Source of the DNA: Raphanus sativus
Taxonomy: Eukaryota; Streptophyta; Magnoliopsida; Brassicales; Brassicaceae
DNA: 64,000 nucleotides
Assembly: GCF_000801105.2 (NCBI RefSeq)
Contig: NC_079516.1
Location: 53,365,265-53,429,264, forward strand
Direction of reading: 5' to 3'
Below are positions 60,701-64,000 of this stretch, in pieces. A program made the translations under genes and the position numbers. The notes under the pieces are model-generated. The model was not told where the DNA came from and did not search any database. It saw nothing but the letters and a program-made list of their open reading frames with translations. Each line of letters opens with the position of its first letter. Position 1 is the first letter of the stretch.

Positions 60701-63559
60701 ACAAAATTTATGGTAAAAGATCGGACTTTTTGAGGTGCTAAATGACACGCATATGTTAAACTAACTTGACTAAACTATAGATTGCTTTACACGCAAATGA
60801 TTTAAGTGCCACATTCACACACTTGGTACGTATGATATAACATATTATGTGGACTATTTGACCAGGGACGAGAGAAGCCGGAAGAGACAAACCCGCCTAA
60901 ACCGTCTAACGTGTGCACCATAATGTACACGAGCGGCACGAGCGGTGAACCTAAAGGTGTGGTTTTGACCCACGAAGCTGCTGCGACTTGCGTTATTGGG
61001 ATAGATCTCTGCATGGACCAGTTTGAAGACAAGGTGTCTCTCAATCATTTTAAATGAAGGCATAATACATGTTTGCTTTTTGTGCTGATATACCTAGTGT
61101 TCAAACCACGATTAGTTCATATAAATAAATAAATAAATTATCATTTCAATAAACAAGCAAAATTCCTTAAGAACTCTTAGATATACCTTAGTGATTATAG
61201 TGTTCACTTCTGTTTTATCATGCATGCTAGGGATTAACATTTAAACAATTTTGTCTCGCTTATCATTTGTTTCCTTTTGACTAATCTCGTGTTTTTTTAA
61301 TTGGGCTTAAAACAACATCCTATTGTCAGATGACTCCCGACGATGTGTATATCTCGTTCTTGCCGTTGGCCCATATTCTTGACCGTGCGAATGAGGAATA
61401 TTTCTTTCGAAATGGCGCTTCGGTTGGCTATTACCATGGAGTATGTTAATTTCTTAAGCTTCATAATCATTAACATATGGAAAGAAAATGGATTATGAAA
61501 ATTGATTATGTTGACGTGTTTGGTGTTAGGATTTGAATGCATTACACGATGATATTCAAGAACTGAAACCGACTTTTATAGCCGGAGTTCCAAGAGTCTT
61601 CGAGAGGATCTATGAAGGGATTCAGAAGGCTCTTCAGGAGCTTAATCCAAGAAGGAGACTCATCTTCTATGCTCTTTATAAATAGTAAGCTTCACTGACA
61701 ATTAAACATATTTTAAGAACTTGCTTTAAACAAAATAATTCTTTCACTAAAACATGAAAATAGCATTTTCTTAAATCTTTGAAGGAGCTAATTTTTTGAG
61801 GAAAAAAAAAACTATTTTTATATATCGATGGGCGTCTATCAGCATTTTCATAACGATGCACACCAACGATAAATTACTATAGTTTTGCACATTGTCTAAA
61901 TGTTCATGGATCAAAAAAATCATTTACAAGAAGAATGTACTACTTCTGTAGTTAACAATTATAAGTTCTATTGGCACAAGAAAAACTTAAAAGAGTTTTA
62001 CTTAAAGCGAAAAGAACCTCTTCGGGTATCTCGTAATAATTAATATTTTTATGCAGCAAACTTGCGTGGATGAATCGTGGGTACTCTCACAGCAAAGCTT
62101 CACCCATGGCTGACTTCTTAGCTTTCAGAAAGGTTAATAACAATATGATAATGGTTTTTGCTTCATATTTGGGATTGTTTGTTCTTTGATCCTTACATGT
62201 AGCTAGCCAACATTTGACGTTTGTTTCTTGCATTAAAGATTAGAAAACAGTTAGGAGGTCGACTCCGGTTATTAGTATCTGGTGGAGCACCACTGAGTCC
62301 TGAGATCGAAGAGTTCTTGAGAGTTACTTCTTGTTGCTTCGTCATCCAAGGCTATGGTATAGACCTCACATTTGAAATTATAGGTTTTTTCCTTTGTTCC
62401 TTGCTTCCCAAGGAAAGTCAATGTTGCTATGAATGTTTTGCATTAGGTCTAACCGAGACGCTTGGAGGAACAACATTAGGCTATCCGGACGAGATGTGTA
62501 TGCTGGGGACAGTCGGTATTCCAGCTGTTTACAACGAGATAAGGCTTGAAGAGGTGCCAGAAATGGGCTATGACCCATTGGGTGAAAATCCAGCAGGCGA
62601 GATATGTATAAGAGGAAAATGTCTGTTTTCTGGGTATTACAAGAACCCTGAACTCACTAACGAAGTCATGAAAGATGGATGGTTCCATACAGGTGACTAG
62701 TTTAAAAAGTTAGGATTCGATTGTTTTGATTTTGGATTCTTATCACCGTTATTGGTGTTGTGCTATCAACAGGAGATATAGGTGAGATTCTTCCAAACGG
62801 AGTACTCAGGATCATCGACCGTAAGAAGAATCTGATTAAACTCTCTCAAGGAGAATATGTTGCTCTCGAGCATCTGGAAAGCATCTACGGACAAAACCCT
62901 ATTGTCAAAGATGTGAGTTTTCCAACTCTTTCTTGTCTGCAAGCATCGTCTAGAGTTTTCTTCAATTAATCTCTTTTGGTTGCTAAATTCTTCTCAGATA
63001 TGGGTTTATGGAGACAGCTTCAAATCTATGCTAGTCGCCGTGATTGTTCCAAATCAAGAAACCGTGAACAGGTGGGCTAAGGGATTCGGCTATACTAAAC
63101 CATTTGAAGAACTATGTTCTCTCTCGGAGCTACAAGAGCACATCCTCTTAGAACTGAAGTCCACGGCAGAAAAGAACATGGTTTGTTTGATGTTGTCTAA
63201 AATCATTATTCTTTTGGTGATATATCATATATCTAAATAGTAACTATTATATAATGTTATTTTGTGGATGTGAAAAAAATTGATAATAGCTAAGCAAGTT
63301 TGAGTACATTAAAGCGGTGACGATGGAGACAAAACCTTTCGACATCGAGAGAGGCCTAGTGACTGCGACGCTCAAGAACCAGAGGAAAAATCTTCTCAAG
63401 TTCTATCAGGTTTCAATATAATCTCAATTTTACTTTAATTTTTTTTAGATTATTTTATTGCTGAAGCTACATATTTTCAACCATTAAACATGTTAACGTT
63501 CCATTATATAGGTAGAAATCGAAGAAATGTACCGAAAATTGGCGTCAAAGAGGAGCTAA
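57777..63559 (+). CDS. LACS1: long-chain acyl-CoA synthetase 1, tandem copy 2
   Basis: Tandem paralogue of the gene at 45571 with the same 17-exon layout and identical exon lengths: 57777-57922, 59513-59576, 59890-59979, 60080-60136, 60240-60288, 60366-60442, 60535-60669, 60866-61033, 61330-61440, 61530-61684, 62057-62132, 62239-62356, 62447-62692, 62773-62912, 62998-63180, 63290-63409 and 63512-63559. They total 1983 bases, 660 residues, no stop. AMP-binding motif, [11 protein letters not shown] and [14 protein letters not shown] are all present. It differs from copy 1 at many sites, for instance RANEEYFF where copy 1 has RMNEEYFF, and NMLSKFEY where copy 1 has NKLKRFEY. Copy 1 looks closer to Arabidopsis LACS1 overall. 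Intron 1 is enlarged by a fold-back element. Function as an acyl-CoA synthetase is likely; substrate range could differ. Confidence 0.95.
58001..59490. mobile_element. nested fold-back element in LACS1 copy 2 intron 1
   Basis: About 1.49 kb whose two ends are long inverted repeats of about 330 bp (58001-58331 and 59160-59490). Each end unit is also palindromic: it starts and ends with forms of 'attccttaaaaatacaca' and repeats 'cgaactttttaggcttccc' in both senses. The core at about 58335-59155 has its own inverted repeats (e.g. 58440-58500 against 58501-58565, 'aaacttggat..gaac.gatccgaaaatattcgg'). No ORF of interest is inside. A target duplication was not resolved. Confidence 0.8.
62357..62446 (+). 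other. 90-base intron 12 of LACS1 copy 2, open in frame
   Basis: The intron is a multiple of three and has no stop in the exon frame, so its retention would add 30 codons within the conserved [10 protein letters not shown] region. The same intron in copy 1 (51164-51268, 105 bases) has an in-frame TAG at 51202-51204. Confidence 0.7.
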
Positions 63560-64000
63560 AATTATTGAGATATTTGTGCTACTTATATATTATTACGTTA
63601 CATATAGCCAAACATGAAAACGAACACTATATGCTTTGTGTAATAAATTATTTTATGTTTCATGGCCATATAAATTGTTTGTTTTCTCTTTATGTAATAA
63701 CAAAGTCTATGACTGGCTGTTTATTTTCGTGGATAGTACTTGTTCTGATATAGTATCCGTTAATAAAAATCAATATAAGAGGGAATAAAATGGATTGGAT
63801 AACATAAGAGCCCAAACAATATACTATACTGAATCAATAAGAGCCTCGATAATCAATAAACTTGCTCTCTAGACAAAATCCACTATCCGGATTGGTACAC
63901 CTTGAGTTTATAAATTTACTATACTGAATCCCAATATTCATGTTACTAATGAGCAAAGGTTGTAAGTTGTTACTTCCTTGGACCAATAGGTTTCTTTAAG
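63560..64000. other. LACS1 copy 2 3' flank
   Basis: 3' UTR and AT-rich DNA to the end of the window. No gene seen. Confidence 0.55.

Overview
The window is nuclear DNA from a Brassicaceae plant, most likely a Brassica-type species. Genes have many small GT-AG introns, intergenic DNA is AT-rich, and SINEs, Helitrons, MITEs and LTR retrotransposons typical of Brassiceae lie between them. The gene order BOR1 - ARF1 - GolS1 - MYB2 - small unknown gene - SWC4 - DUF724 - LACS1 matches, from memory, the Arabidopsis thaliana chromosome 2 block At2g47160 to At2g47240, so the segment is collinear with it. I ran no database search.

Layout: 1-2097 (minus) is the 5' three quarters of a BOR1-type borate exporter, with a leader rich in upstream ORFs including an AUG-stop. 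2.6-8.9 kb is intergenic. 9331-10540 (plus) is a complete six-exon ARF1 GTPase. 11133-12453 (minus) is a complete galactinol synthase with a canonical heat-shock element upstream. 12.6-17.1 kb is intergenic and holds a tRNA-derived SINE with 16-bp target duplications. 17092-25916 is a complete Sirevirus-like Copia retrotransposon with apparently identical LTRs, a perfect 5-bp target duplication, an open 1701-codon gag-pol frame and a 451-codon third ORF. 29576-30623 (plus) is MYB2. 31358-31618 (minus) is a small unknown gene. 32568-35459 (plus) is SWC4 in 16 exons. 36223-37841 (minus) is an F-box/FBD/LRR gene, and a relic of a DUF724 gene tail lies just beyond its start. 38840-40417 (plus) is a DUF724/Agenet gene.

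The last 20 kb holds two complete tandem copies of LACS1 (45571-52384 and 57777-63559). Each has 17 exons and 660 codons with matching exon lengths, but they carry different transposon loads. Copy 1 has a Helitron in its promoter region and a Harbinger-like element, itself split by a 2.2-kb Helitron, in intron 8. Copy 2 has a 1.5-kb nested fold-back element in intron 1. Between the copies lies a tandem array of a non-autonomous LTR element (five LTRs, four internal regions) inside one 5-bp target duplication. A Mutator-like MITE sits inside its first LTR.

The host genes are independent transcription units: borate export, vesicle traffic, raffinose-family sugar synthesis, ABA/drought transcription, H2A.Z chromatin, and cuticular wax/cutin acyl activation. 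The most unusual parts are the LTR array, the young retrotransposon with its third ORF, the AUG-stop in the BOR1 leader, and the nested insertions around the LACS1 duplicates.
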